A stretch of 64,000 nt of DNA from Salinispira pacifica. Lineage in GTDB: Bacteria > Spirochaetota > Spirochaetia > DSM-27196 > Salinispiraceae. Below the pieces are notes generated by a model. The model saw nothing but the letters and a program-made list of their open reading frames with translations. It did not search any database and was not told the origin of the DNA. Positions 55,616 through 64,000 of the stretch are shown piece by piece. Within the stretch, counting starts at the first letter, position 1, and every line of letters begins with the position of its first letter. The DNA is taken from assembly GCF_000507245.1 (NCBI RefSeq), contig NC_023035.1:1899501-1963500 (forward strand), written 5' to 3'. Made by a program: the position numbers and the translations under genes.

Positions 55616-56899
55616 CTACCTCCAATTACTCTGTATCTTTACCGGTACGGATTGCTGAATAAGCTCCCGGAAAAAGCGTCGCTCAATTTTCGGATCTTCA
55701 GTACTTCGTACAAAATTGATATATATATTGCCGTTATACCCCAGCATGGATAAACTTGATCCGATTTTTCTGTTGGGGCCCAGTTGGAAATCCAGCCGTT
55801 CAACATGCTCCTGAAGTTCCGGCGGAAGTGTCACATTGCCCAGGTTGGAGAGCATACCCGAAAACAATCGCTCGCCTACACTGTGGGAAACAAGGCGTAT
55901 CACTAAATTTTTTATAAATAGCGGCATGCCTCGTATTACCGGATTTGTCATTGCCGCCACATTGGGGCTGAACTCACGCTGGAGAATGCGGGGGCGATTG
56001 TTAAGAGTGAGCTGGTGGTGAATACTGTGAAGCAGCTCGGAAAATTGATATCGTTCTTCCTTCCATCGATAGATGCTGGGGGTAAGAAAATGAGAGAAAT
56101 TTCTCCTGGTCTTTGAAGGAAAATGATTTCGCAGATTTACGGGAATGCACAGTCTGATAGGAGCCTTGCGCTTAGAAACGGGTCCTTTTTCCTGAATATC
56201 CTGCAGAACTTTTAGATATACCGCAGTAAGAAACACGGTGATGCTTGTTTGGTGCCTGGATGCAGCCTCTTTGAGCCTGGTGTAAGGGATAACTCCATGG
56301 ATGTGATGTATTGTACCGGATTCTGCTGCGTCTCCACGGTATTGAAAGGCCGGGGGATCCCCGCCGCTTCGTGGCATTCCAGGCTTATGGTATCGGACAA
56401 ATGCATCTTCGATTTCTTCAGAAGACGGAGTCTCCGTGACGTCCAGGACAGTTTCATCCCTGGGGATACTATATCCACGTTCACTCAGGTACTCAGCGGC
56501 GAGAGTCAGGAGAAAAGACATGCCTCCTGTTCCATCGGTAAGGCTGTGAAAAAACTCCACGGCTATGCGATTCTTAAAATACCGGACTCTCAGAAGGTGA
56601 CCTTTGCTGCGACGATAATCCAGCCGCATACATGGATTGCGCACGTCTTTCTCAACCAGCAGGGGATTACGGTTTTCATCCAGAACATTCCAGAACATTC
56701 CTCGCACCAGGCGAACTCGAAATGTTGGAAATCTCGTGAGCACACGATTCACAGCTTTCTGAAGCGGTTCCTTGCGAATTTCTTCTTTCAGGGTAACCGC
56801 AAGCCTGAATACAGCGGTTCTGTTGTCGCTTTCGATGGTGGGGAAAAGATGAGCCGCATTATCAAGGGGAAACCATCTTTTTTGTATATGATCTGCCAT
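55616..56899 (-). CDS. Condensation-domain-like acyltransferase
   Basis: The protein resembles the alcohol acetyltransferase/PapA/condensation superfamily of CoA-dependent acyltransferases: the catalytic motif HxxxDG appears as FFHSLTDGTGGMSFLLTLAA, and a late segment LSNLGNVTLPPELQEHVERL matches the usual second-half motif. It has no carrier protein or other NRPS domain nearby. ATG 56899 (Met7 of the open frame) is taken as the start. Substrate unknown; it probably acts on a lipid or alcohol with the DUF6320-like membrane protein downstream. Confidence 0.78.
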   Translation of the reverse strand: MADHIQKRWFPLDNAAHLFPTIESDNRTAVFRLAVTLKEEIRKEPLQKAVNRVLTRFPTFRVRLVRGMFWNVLDENRNPLLVEKDVRNPCMRLDYRRSKGHLLRVRYFKNRIAVEFFHSLTDGTGGMSFLLTLAAEYLSERGYSIPRDETVLDVTETPSSEEIEDAFVRYHKPGMPRSGGDPPAFQYRGDAAESGTIHHIHGVIPYTRLKEAASRHQTSITVFLTAVYLKVLQDIQEKGPVSKRKAPIRLCIPVNLRNHFPSKTRRNFSHFLTPSIYRWKEERYQFSELLHSIHHQLTLNNRPRILQREFSPNVAAMTNPVIRGMPLFIKNLVIRLVSHSVGERLFSGMLSNLGNVTLPPELQEHVERLDFQLGPNRKIGSSLSMLGYNGNIYINFVRSTEDPKIERRFFRELIQQSVPVKIQSNWR

Positions 56900-56948
56900 G
56901 TGTCCGAAGCATAGCATAGATGGTAGGTAATTGCATTACGAAATTTAC

Positions 56949-56985
56949 ACCGGGAATCGTGGTTTCTGCACGATTCCCGGTTTTT
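56949..56985 (+). terminator. Terminator-like hairpin
   Basis: An 11-pair stem (56949-56959 with 56971-56981) is followed on the plus strand by a T-run (56981-56985). No plus-strand gene ends here. It could insulate the minus-strand acyltransferase from read-through or be the old permease terminator now cut off by the MITE next to it. Confidence 0.6.
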
Positions 56986-56992
56986 CTGTATT

Positions 56993-57123
56993 AGTGCACG
57001 GAAGCTTGTGAAACACTGCCTTTTCTAACAAAAAACAACATATTTAGTGCCTGAAAAATACCCGACACCATCAGTATGGTTGAATTTTTGGAAATAGATT
57101 TTTTCCACAAGCTTTGGGGCACT
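56993..57123. mobile_element. MITE-like element, copy B (about 131 bp)
   Basis: The left end reads AGTGCACGGAAGCTTGTGAA and the right end is the complement of AGTGCCCCAAAGCTTGTGGA, four mismatches between them. There is no coding frame. Ends match the IS and copy A, and the interior shares TTTAGTG plus nearby bases with copy A. It lies five bases beyond the purine permease stop codon. No target duplication is evident. Confidence 0.8.
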
Positions 57124-57128
57124 GTACA

Positions 57129-58418
57129 TCAGATAAAAAATTTGATGAGCATCACCGCAGCTACAATATACGTAGCCACCGATACCTCCCTGAACTTACC
57201 AGTAAGGGTTTTCAGAATCACATAGGAGATTATTCCGAACACAATTCCTTCAGCAATGCTGTACGCCAGCGGCATCATAATGATAGTAAGGAATGCGGGA
57301 AGTGATTCGGTGATATCCTGGAAATCGATATCCTTCACCGGACTCATCATAAATACACCTACCAGAATAAGCGCAGGTGCGGTGGCGGCTCCCGGAACCA
57401 TCAGAAAGAGGGGGCTGAAGAACAGCGCCAGAGCGAAGAGCCCTGCAGTTACCAGTGCGGTGAGACCGGTACGCCCGCCTTCTTCGATTCCTGATGCACT
57501 TTCAACATAGGTGGTCACGGTGGAAGTACCGAAGATTGCACCTACTGTTGTACCGATGGCATCGGCAAAAAGAGCCTGTTTGGCCCGGGGAATTTTTCCG
57601 TCTTTTTCCAGGATTTGCGCCTTGGTTGAAACTCCGATCAGGGTGCCCACGGTGTCGAACATATCAACAAAAAGAAAAGTGAACAGTACCAGCAGCATTT
57701 CAAGACTGAGAATCTCGGTCCATTCAAACTGGAACAGAATCGGTTCAAGACTGGGCGGTCTGCGAAAGAGAGTGAATCCTTCCAGGTTTGTTACACCAAG
57801 GGGAATACCCACGACGGTTGATGCGATAATCCCCCAAAGCAGCGCACCTTTCACTTTAAATGCAAGCAGAACTGAAGATATTATCAGACCGAGCACCGCA
57901 AGGAGAACGGCAGCAGAGGAAAAGTCACCCAACTCCACCAGTACGGCAGAGTTATCGGAGATAATACCCGCGTTCTGCATTCCGATGAAGGCAATAAACA
58001 GTCCGATACCCACGGATATCGCCTTTTTAATATTGGAGGGGATCAGACTGATAATTGCTTCCCGTATGTTAAATGCGGTAAGTATCAGAAAGATAATCCC
58101 TTCCAAAAACACTGCTGTCAGTGCGAACTGCCAGCTTTTTCCCATTCCCAGAACCACGGTGAATGCAAAAAATGCATTCAATCCCATTCCGGGAGCCAGA
58201 GCGAAAGGCAGTTTTGCCCACAAGGCCATCACCAGTGTGGCCACCACTGCAGCCAGGGCTGTAGCAGTGAACAACGCAGGTGCAGGCATTCCGGTAGCGG
58301 ACAGCGTAGCCGGATTCACGGCGAGAATGTACGCCATGGTGAGAAAAGTGGTAATACCCGCCAGCACTTCAGTACGTACTGTAGTATTGTTTTTCTCAAG
58401 CTGAAAAAATTTGTTCAT
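57129..58418 (-). CDS. Guanine/hypoxanthine-type permease, NCS2/AzgA family (PbuG-like)
   Basis: The protein has 12 or so hydrophobic spans and family motifs: NTTVRTEVLAGITTFLTMAY, NPATLSATGMPAPALFTATA, FALAPGMGLNAFFAFTVVLG, SGIEEGGRTGLTALVTAGLF. This is the AzgA/PbuG-type subfamily, which imports guanine, hypoxanthine or adenine by proton symport. ATG 58418 has GGAG seven bases upstream and is preferred to 58430. It is near the guaB-purA-guaA operon but separately transcribed; substrate is not determinable. Confidence 0.88.
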   Translation of the reverse strand: MNKFFQLEKNNTTVRTEVLAGITTFLTMAYILAVNPATLSATGMPAPALFTATALAAVVATLVMALWAKLPFALAPGMGLNAFFAFTVVLGMGKSWQFALTAVFLEGIIFLILTAFNIREAIISLIPSNIKKAISVGIGLFIAFIGMQNAGIISDNSAVLVELGDFSSAAVLLAVLGLIISSVLLAFKVKGALLWGIIASTVVGIPLGVTNLEGFTLFRRPPSLEPILFQFEWTEILSLEMLLVLFTFLFVDMFDTVGTLIGVSTKAQILEKDGKIPRAKQALFADAIGTTVGAIFGTSTVTTYVESASGIEEGGRTGLTALVTAGLFALALFFSPLFLMVPGAATAPALILVGVFMMSPVKDIDFQDITESLPAFLTIIMMPLAYSIAEGIVFGIISYVILKTLTGKFREVSVATYIVAAVMLIKFFI

Positions 58419-58484
58419 TTTCAACTCCATTAATGTATTTTTTCCCCTTCTTTGCGCTATGGGGATTTGAATACGATGTTGATG

Positions 58485-58934
58485 TTATGCTCCCTGAATT
58501 TCTCCGGGTTCATAGGTTTGGATTATCTGCCTCCACTCTTCCGGAAGGCGGGTGCTTTTCCCGGTTTCTTCGTTGACACTGACCTGTACGGTTTTGGCCC
58601 GGGCTGCCAGTTCGGAATTTTCGCCGTTGATTTTCAGAATGAGATATTCCATTTCAAAACTCCGGCCACCAAGTCTGCTCACCCGGGTCCTGATTTCAAC
58701 TTTTTCGTTGAGAAGGATGGGTAGTTTATACTGAATTTCCACCCCGGCTACAACCAGGCCGAGATGCCGGATATCGCCGTCCCAGCCCAGAACATCTCTG
58801 GCATATGCGAGTCTGGCTTCCTCCAGATAGTTCAAATATTTGGCATTGTTTACATGAGCCAGTGCATCCAGATCAATAAACCGCACTTCCATGATCCGGG
58901 AATGTCTGTAGTTTTCAATCTCTTCAACATTCAT
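58485..58934 (-). CDS. Acyl-CoA thioesterase, hotdog fold (YbgC/FadM-like)
   Basis: The 149-residue protein has the 4-hydroxybenzoyl-CoA-thioesterase-type motif VRFIDLDALAHVNNAKYLNY with the catalytic Asp and His region, then VAGVEIQYKLPILLNEKVEI. ATG 58934 follows AAGGAG and is preferred to the open-frame start at 58967. Thioesterases of this kind hydrolyse short- or long-chain acyl-CoAs; the specific substrate is unknown. Confidence 0.85.
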   Translation of the reverse strand: MNVEEIENYRHSRIMEVRFIDLDALAHVNNAKYLNYLEEARLAYARDVLGWDGDIRHLGLVVAGVEIQYKLPILLNEKVEIRTRVSRLGGRSFEMEYLILKINGENSELAARAKTVQVSVNEETGKSTRLPEEWRQIIQTYEPGEIQGA

Positions 58935-59055
58935 TTTGGACTCTCCTTGTGTGATTTTCCGTTTCATGCCCCGGTTGCCGGGGGTTCAGAAGCTGCCGAA
59001 AAAAGTCTGGAAAAACAGCTTGACTCCCCTCCAGCATTTCCTGAGATTATTTCTC

Positions 59056-59448
59056 ATGAAACTCAAATATATTTTGACGCTATCCATTCTGTTGTTTTCC
59101 GGAGCGGTGCTTGCAGCACAGGGTACCCAGTCGGAAACGGAACTTGACCATTGGGAGGACCTTCGCAATCTTCTACAGGAAGATGAAGATATCCTCCTGT
59201 TGGATGTTCGCAGCCTTCCGGAATATGAGCAGGGACACATTCCCGGTGCAACGCTTCTTCCACATGTAAATATCCCGGGAAACCCGCCCCAAGTGCCCAA
59301 GGATACCCGGATTATTGTGTACTGCCGCAGCGGTAACCGGTCGGCTCAAGCGCTGCGGATGCTTACTGAGCAGGGATTCAGCAATGTAAGCGATTTCGGC
59401 GGTATTTACCGCTGGGAGGGCGAATTGAATCGAGGTTCTGCGCCCTGA
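59056..59448 (+). CDS. Exported rhodanese-domain protein
   Basis: The 130-residue product has a signal peptide (MKLKYILTLSILLFSGAVLA) and a single rhodanese domain with LLLDVRSLPEYEQGHIPGAT and the active-site Cys loop IIVYCRSGNRSAQALRML, followed by FSNVSDFGGIYRWEGEL. It is a periplasmic single-domain sulfurtransferase of the PspE/GlpE type; natural acceptor unknown. The frame is open from 58936, but ATG 59056 gives the signal peptide. Confidence 0.88.
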   Translation: MKLKYILTLSILLFSGAVLAAQGTQSETELDHWEDLRNLLQEDEDILLLDVRSLPEYEQGHIPGATLLPHVNIPGNPPQVPKDTRIIVYCRSGNRSAQALRMLTEQGFSNVSDFGGIYRWEGELNRGSAP

Positions 59449-59499
59449 ACATCTCTTCGTTACCACCACTGGATTTATCAGCCCTGCATCTTCCGGGAA

Positions 59500-61062
59500 T
59501 CACTCCCACTCTATGGTTGCCGGCGGTTTGCTGCTGATGTCGTATGCAACCCGTCCGATATGGCGGACCTGATTTGTGATCCTGGATGATATTTCCAGCA
59601 GATCATTCATCTCGAAGGGGTAGACGTCAGCTGTCATCCCATCTCTGGATATGATGGCCCGTAAAGAACAGACATAGCCGTATTCCCGGGCATCACCGGT
59701 GACTCCCACAGAGCGTACCGGCAGAAGCACAACAAAAGCCTGCCAGATGTTGTGGTACAGCCCCCTGGCCTTCAGCTCGCTGATAAATATATGGTCCGCT
59801 TCACGAAGAATCTGAAGTTTCTCCCGGGTTATTTCCCCGATAATCCGTACCGCAAGGCCGGGACCGGGAAAGGGGTGGCGGTTTACCACATCCGGGTCAA
59901 TTCCCAGTTCGATACCCAGAGCCCGCACCTCATCCTTATACAGTTTGGATAGAGGTTCAATGATCAATCCCTGTTCCCGTTTGCGCTCAACCAGGGGGCT
60001 TCGGACATTATGATGACTTTTGATCACCTTGGCTTTGTTGCCCACACCCTTACCGGACTCGATCATATCGGTATAAAGAGTGCCCTGGGCAAGAATCGAG
60101 TTTTCCACACCCAGTCTGGCAATTTCCCGTTCCTGAACCCGTATGAAGGCATCACCGATAATCTCGCGCTTTTTCTCCGGATCGGAGACTCCTTCGAGGG
60201 GATCAAGAAAGTCTTTTTCCGCATGGATAATATGGAGGTGGGTGGCACCAAGAGCTTTCAGTGTCTTTTCAACCTTGACGGATTCATTTTTTCTCATTAA
60301 CCCGGTGTCGATATACATGAGATGGACCTGATCATGGGGCAGACTTTTTAGAAGCATACCTCCTACAACGGTTGAATCAACTCCCCCGGATATCAGCAGA
60401 AGCACAGGCTTGGACCCGGCCTGTTTCCGGATATCCTCAGCAGCTTCCTCCATATACATGTGCATGTTCCATTCTTTGCCGGCCCCGCATATTTCACATG
60501 CGAAATTGGAGAGTATTTCACTGCCGTATTCGCAATGGCTCACTTCCGGATGGAACTGCAGTCCATAGACTGGTAATTCCTCATGGGATACCGCCGCAGG
60601 ATGATGATGTTCACTTTCAGCGATTATCCGGAAGCCCGGTGCGGGAGTATCAATGCTGTCGCCATGACTCATCCAGCTGATGAAACCCTCGGGTATATCT
60701 TTAAACAGCGGGCTTTGATGGCGGAATTTGATGCGGTTTCTGCCGAATTCACGGGTATGTTTCTGCTCAACCCGCCCACCCAGATCGTGGGTGAATCTCT
60801 GGAGTCCGTAACAGATTCCGAGGATGGGCCGTCCGTCCTCCAGAAAACGCGGATCCAGAGCGGGTGCATTGTGATCATACACAGATTCGGGGCTCCCGGA
60901 AAAAATAAATCCTTTCACGTCATCCATATGGATGACATCCGGAATCCGGTCATATCCGGTATCTCCGGGTATGATCTCACTGTACACTCCCAGTTCCCGG
61001 ATTCTTCTGGCAATGAGCTGGGCGGTCTGTCCGCCGAAATCTAGTATTAGTATTGTGTCCAT
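59500..61062 (-). CDS. guaA: GMP synthase (glutamine-hydrolysing)
   Basis: GuaA makes GMP from XMP and glutamine. The N-terminal class I amidotransferase has ILGICYGLQRFTHDLGG (nucleophile Cys) and FHPEVSHCEYG (His-Glu); the ATP-pyrophosphatase domain has LLLISGGVDSTVVGGMLL. The C-terminal dimerisation domain ends VAYDISSKPPATIEWE, the usual end. It overlaps purA by 16 bases, so guaB-purA-guaA form one operon for the IMP branch point. Confidence 0.97.
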   Translation of the reverse strand: MDTILILDFGGQTAQLIARRIRELGVYSEIIPGDTGYDRIPDVIHMDDVKGFIFSGSPESVYDHNAPALDPRFLEDGRPILGICYGLQRFTHDLGGRVEQKHTREFGRNRIKFRHQSPLFKDIPEGFISWMSHGDSIDTPAPGFRIIAESEHHHPAAVSHEELPVYGLQFHPEVSHCEYGSEILSNFACEICGAGKEWNMHMYMEEAAEDIRKQAGSKPVLLLISGGVDSTVVGGMLLKSLPHDQVHLMYIDTGLMRKNESVKVEKTLKALGATHLHIIHAEKDFLDPLEGVSDPEKKREIIGDAFIRVQEREIARLGVENSILAQGTLYTDMIESGKGVGNKAKVIKSHHNVRSPLVERKREQGLIIEPLSKLYKDEVRALGIELGIDPDVVNRHPFPGPGLAVRIIGEITREKLQILREADHIFISELKARGLYHNIWQAFVVLLPVRSVGVTGDAREYGYVCSLRAIISRDGMTADVYPFEMNDLLEISSRITNQVRHIGRVAYDISSKPPATIEWE

Positions 61063-62276
61063 AGTTCCTGTCTGATGATTGTCTGGCTGCGTTCCGGTCC
61101 CACCGATACCACGGTAACAGGGGTTTCGGTGAAATCTTCAATGTAGCTGATATACTCTTTCACTTCTTCAGGTAGCTGCTCATAGCTGTCGATCCCGGTT
61201 ACATCTTTTTTCCAGCCGGCAAATTTTTTAAGAACTGGTGTTGCTTTTTGAAGATCCTTCACGGATACAGGAAAATCACGGTACTGCTTACCGTCAATCT
61301 CATAGCCCACGCATACCTGTATCTCATCGAAGCTGTCATACACGTCGATTTTTGTGAGGATCAGACCGTCTAGTCCGTTGGAGATACAAGCATATCTCAG
61401 GGCAACCAGGTCAAGATAGCCGCAGCGACGGGGGCGGCCGGTGGTTGCACCGTATTCTCTGCCGATGTCACGAATACGGTGTTCCAGTTCGCCGTCCCGA
61501 TCGCTGGTAAATTCGCTCGGGAAGGGCCCGTTCCCGACCCTGGTGGAATAGGCCTTGAATACTCCGAGAATACCGTCAATCTGCCTGGGACCGATCCCGG
61601 CACCCAGACTTGCTCCAGCTGCCGCCGAATACCCCGAGCTTACAAACGGATAGGTTCCAAGATCCAGATCCAGGAGTACACCCTGGGCTCCTTCCAGGAG
61701 CATTCGCTCCGGTGAACTGCCGTGTATAAATGAAGTAATATCAACCATCATTTCCTTGAGCCGTTCACGGTATTCCTCAAGGAAGCTTCGATCTGAATCG
61801 TCCAGTAAACTTAATCGGTTATCATCATCCAGGTCGGCCATTCTGATGCCGTCCCGGCTTGATTTCAGACTGTAGGCAATGCCGATACCCCGGCCGGTGG
61901 TTCCGATGGGTTTTTTCCGCTGGCTGTCCTGCCGTTTATCCAGTTCTTTATATCCCGGGAGAACTATATGGGCCCGGCTTGATATCAGCACCCTGCCCTT
62001 CCAGTCAACGCCTTCTTTTTCAAGGTCGGCGAGTTCCTGAAAGAGGCTTTGGGGATCGATAACCATACCGCTTCCAAGCACTACGGTTTTTCCGGGATAC
62101 AGAATCCCTGAGGGAACAAGGTGGAGTTTGTACGTACGTTCGCCATGCACGATGGTGTGGCCGGCATTTGCTCCGCCGCTGAACCGGACAATCACATCAG
62201 CCTCAGAGGCCAGATAGTCCACCATCTTTCCCTTACCTTCATCTCCCCATTGGGCACCGATAACAACAAGATTCAT
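61047..62276 (-). CDS. purA: Adenylosuccinate synthetase
   Basis: PurA converts IMP and aspartate to adenylosuccinate using GTP. The 409-residue protein has VVIGAQWGDEGKGKMVDYLA (GTP-binding), GGANAGHTIV, and GTTGRGIGIAYSLKSSRD (IMP-binding). It is 11 bases downstream of guaB and overlaps guaA. Placing it between guaB and guaA puts both IMP exits on one mRNA. Confidence 0.97.
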   Translation of the reverse strand: MNLVVIGAQWGDEGKGKMVDYLASEADVIVRFSGGANAGHTIVHGERTYKLHLVPSGILYPGKTVVLGSGMVIDPQSLFQELADLEKEGVDWKGRVLISSRAHIVLPGYKELDKRQDSQRKKPIGTTGRGIGIAYSLKSSRDGIRMADLDDDNRLSLLDDSDRSFLEEYRERLKEMMVDITSFIHGSSPERMLLEGAQGVLLDLDLGTYPFVSSGYSAAAGASLGAGIGPRQIDGILGVFKAYSTRVGNGPFPSEFTSDRDGELEHRIRDIGREYGATTGRPRRCGYLDLVALRYACISNGLDGLILTKIDVYDSFDEIQVCVGYEIDGKQYRDFPVSVKDLQKATPVLKKFAGWKKDVTGIDSYEQLPEEVKEYISYIEDFTETPVTVVSVGPERSQTIIRQELWTQY

Positions 62277-62287
62277 ACGAGATATCC

Positions 62288-63724
62288 TTAACGTGAGTAG
62301 TTGGGGGGTTCCTGAGTAATGGTCACATCATGTGCATGACTCTCTTTCAAACCCGCAGCGGTTATCTTAATGAATTTTTTGTATTGCCGCAATTCGTTAA
62401 GATCGGCGCATCCCGTGTAGCCCATCCCCTTTTTCAGTCCGGTTACCAGCTGATGGAGATATGGCCGCAATTCGCCTTTGTAGGGCACTCTTCCTTCCAC
62501 ACCTTCGGGAACCGGTTCGTCGTCCGGATTCATCTGATACCGGTCACCCGATCCGCTTCTGATGGCACCGATACTTCCCATTCCCCGGTAGGTTTTAAAG
62601 ATTCTTCCCTCATATATTATTTCTCTCCCGGGAGCCTCTTTCAGACCCGCAAAGAGGCTTCCGATCATTACGGCACTTGCTCCCGCTGCTATGGCTTTGG
62701 CGATATCACCGGAATATTTGATACCGCCATCGGCAATTACCGGAATGTTGTGTTTTGCAGCCTCTTCTGCTGCCCAGAGAACTGCAGAAAACTGAGGTAC
62801 TCCGATGCCTGCCACAACCCGGGTGGTGCAGATCGATCCCGGCCCTACGCCCACTTTTATGGCATCTGCTCCCGCTTCAATTAGCCGTTTTGCACCGTCC
62901 GCCGTTGCGATATTTCCCCCGATTACCGGGATATCCCAGTGTTTTTTAATATAGGCCACCGATTCAATAACCTTGCTGCTGGATCCATGGGCTGAATCGA
63001 TTACAATAAAATCAGCCTTGGCCGCAGTGAGTAGTGACAGTCTGGCGTCAATATCATTGGGACCCACAGCAGCCCCCACCAGAAGCCTGCCATGTGAATC
63101 CACCGCAGCATTGGGAAAATTGCGGTGTTTTTCCATATCCTTTACGGTAATAAGGCCGGTAAGCTTACCTATATTATCCACAACTGGCAGTTTTTCTATG
63201 CGATGCTCATCAAATTTCGCCTGAGCACTTTCAATGTCCGGTGTGCCGGTTTCCACCACAGGATCTGGAGTCATGGTATCTTCCACGGTACTGTTCAAGT
63301 CGCTGTTGAAACGCATATCACGGGAGGTGACGATACCTACAAGATGATTATCGTCGTCCACAACCGGCAGACCGCTGATCCCCTCTTCCTCCATAATACG
63401 CTTCACTTCATGCAGGCTGGTATTGGTTCGGACAGTCACCGGATTCTCAATCACCCAATTCAGATGCCGCTTCACCTTGGCTACCTGTTCCGCCTGTGCT
63501 TCGGGGGTAAGATTCCGGTGAATCACCCCGGCTCCTCCGTCCAGGGCCAGAGCGATTGCAAGTCTGGCTTCGGTCACTGTATCCATTGCGGCGGAAATCA
63601 CCGGTACATTCAGCTTTACGTCGGGAAAGAGTTCCAGTCCAACATCTGTATCTCCCGGAAGCACCTGAGAGTAGCCGGGCTTCAGCAGCACATCATCATA
63701 ACTGTAGGAATCTGTAAGTTCCAT
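62288..63724 (-). CDS. guaB: Inosine-5'-monophosphate dehydrogenase
   Basis: GuaB oxidises IMP to XMP with NAD. The 478-residue protein has the TIM barrel interrupted by two CBS domains ([40 protein letters not shown]), the catalytic Cys loop [20 protein letters not shown], and [12 protein letters not shown]. The CBS pair may sense nucleotides. AGGAGG lies before the ATG. It heads the guaB-purA-guaA operon; the upstream region contains a hairpin and the 3' end of a group II intron. Confidence 0.97.
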   Translation of the reverse strand: MELTDSYSYDDVLLKPGYSQVLPGDTDVGLELFPDVKLNVPVISAAMDTVTEARLAIALALDGGAGVIHRNLTPEAQAEQVAKVKRHLNWVIENPVTVRTNTSLHEVKRIMEEEGISGLPVVDDDNHLVGIVTSRDMRFNSDLNSTVEDTMTPDPVVETGTPDIESAQAKFDEHRIEKLPVVDNIGKLTGLITVKDMEKHRNFPNAAVDSHGRLLVGAAVGPNDIDARLSLLTAAKADFIVIDSAHGSSSKVIESVAYIKKHWDIPVIGGNIATADGAKRLIEAGADAIKVGVGPGSICTTRVVAGIGVPQFSAVLWAAEEAAKHNIPVIADGGIKYSGDIAKAIAAGASAVMIGSLFAGLKEAPGREIIYEGRIFKTYRGMGSIGAIRSGSGDRYQMNPDDEPVPEGVEGRVPYKGELRPYLHQLVTGLKKGMGYTGCADLNELRQYKKFIKITAAGLKESHAHDVTITQEPPNYSR

Positions 63725-63768
63725 TCTTTAACCTCCTGGGTTGGTGTTTCATTGTCTTGGGGGTACAC

Positions 63769-63798
63769 GGCATACCGGAAACTTTTTCCGGGTACGCC
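63769..63798 (-). other. Hairpin in the guaB leader
   Basis: Bases 63785-63798 pair with 63769-63781 over about 13 positions with one bulge and one mismatch, and a three-base loop. On the minus strand no T-run follows. It may be a leader structure or a remnant of the intron insertion site; I recognise no riboswitch class. Confidence 0.45.
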
Positions 63799-63802
63799 AA
63801 TA

Positions 63803-63883
63803 TCGAGTAGGGCAATAAAGGAGGAATGACCTCCTTTATTGTCCCTCTCACAGAACCGTACGTACGGACCTCGTATACGGCTC
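63803..63883 (-). mobile_element. 3' end of a group II intron (domains V and VI)
   Basis: Read on the minus strand, GAGCCGT...ACGGTTC (63883-63853) forms the lower stem of a domain-V-like hairpin of 31 bases, and the following long stem (about 63850-63805) ends with CCCTACTCGAT, in which a bulged A gives a domain-VI branch point. This is the typical end of a bacterial group II intron; most of the intron lies beyond base 64000. Domain V is shorter than the usual 34 and lacks an obvious GNRA loop. Confidence 0.72.
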
Positions 63884-63893
63884 CTGTCTTCAG

Positions 63894-64000
63894 TTATCCA
63901 GCAAGCTGCCGGACAGAAATTGCGACCTGTACCTTGTCGAGAGAAAACAGATTCATCTCTTCAAAGTGCTTGTTTTGCAGCGCCATGGCTGCAAGCGGAC
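63894..64000 (-). CDS. C-terminal end of a probable group II intron maturase (partial)
   Basis: An open frame enters from the window edge and stops at TAA 63896-63894, eleven bases before domain V. Its last 35 residues include ALQNKHFEEMNLFSLDKV, which resembles the C-terminus of some group II intron reverse transcriptases (class C type), with a family-like N-x-x-F-E-x-x-L-x-S-L pattern. The catalytic region is outside the window, so this is position- and pattern-based only. Confidence 0.5.
   Translation of the reverse strand, partial: PLAAMALQNKHFEEMNLFSLDKVQVAISVRQLAG

Noticed and set aside
63725-63805. Purine riboswitch in the guaB leader
   Set aside because: A hairpin exists, but the three-way junction and conserved loop bases of the purine class are absent.
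1-64000. CRISPR arrays, rRNA operons and tRNA genes
   Set aside because: No regularly spaced repeats of CRISPR type, no rRNA signature and no cloverleaf except the tmRNA acceptor/T-arm part were found by eye.

Overview
This window is a stretch of housekeeping chromosome from a spirochaete, most likely a free-living member of the Spirochaetales. Three things point there. The GreA homologue is a giant protein of about 913 residues with a long helical N-terminal region, as in Borrelia and Treponema. The order tamB-bamA-skp-mutS matches Treponema. Several unrecognised TPR or HEAT proteins with signal peptides are of the kind common in this phylum. Base composition looks close to balanced by eye. 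No rRNA or tRNA genes and no CRISPR array were seen; the only stable RNA gene is ssrA (tmRNA).

Layout. 1-3 kb (minus): folK-scpA-scpB-rluB-cmk, coupled by short overlaps. 3-4.3 kb: recA with its own promoter. 4.4-11.2 kb: prs, dtd, three TPR or envelope proteins, rpe and a further TPR-like gene. 11.3-16 kb: the large greA and typA, converging on a shared terminator. 16-23 kb (minus): dut-lptF-lptG-tgt-murJ and a HEAT-repeat protein. 23-32 kb (minus): rimP-nusA-infB-rbfA-truB-rpsO-pnp, a transcription, translation and RNA-decay operon. 32-44 kb (minus): tamB-bamA-skp, then a plus-strand STAS gene and a small mobile element, then mutS and comF. 44.5-50 kb: tmk and a small exported protein, converging on yebC-ruvC-ruvA-ruvB-queA. 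50-52.8 kb: lepB diverging from smpB, a HisN-like phosphatase and ssrA. 52.8-57.1 kb: the accessory stretch, with a complete insertion sequence, an unknown gene, a DUF6320-like membrane protein with an acyltransferase, and a second small element. 57.1-64 kb: a purine permease, a thioesterase, a rhodanese, the IMP branch-point operon guaB-purA-guaA, and the 3' end of a group II intron running off the right edge.

Most notable observations: (1) one insertion sequence (52800-54196) and two non-coding elements of about 140 and 131 bp (36270-36411 and 56993-57123) share the same terminal inverted repeats, forming a parent transposon and MITE family whose members sit just past gene ends or terminators; (2) murJ and mutS are each split by what looks like the loss of one G in a G-run, which is a sequencing artefact, true mutation or -1 frameshifting; (3) conserved active-site or metal-site residues are missing in Tgt (zinc cysteines), LepB (general-base lysine and box E) and Tmk (P-loop lysine); (4) the group II intron 3' end has a short, atypical domain V. 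Gene identities come from reading the translated sequences; no database search was possible.
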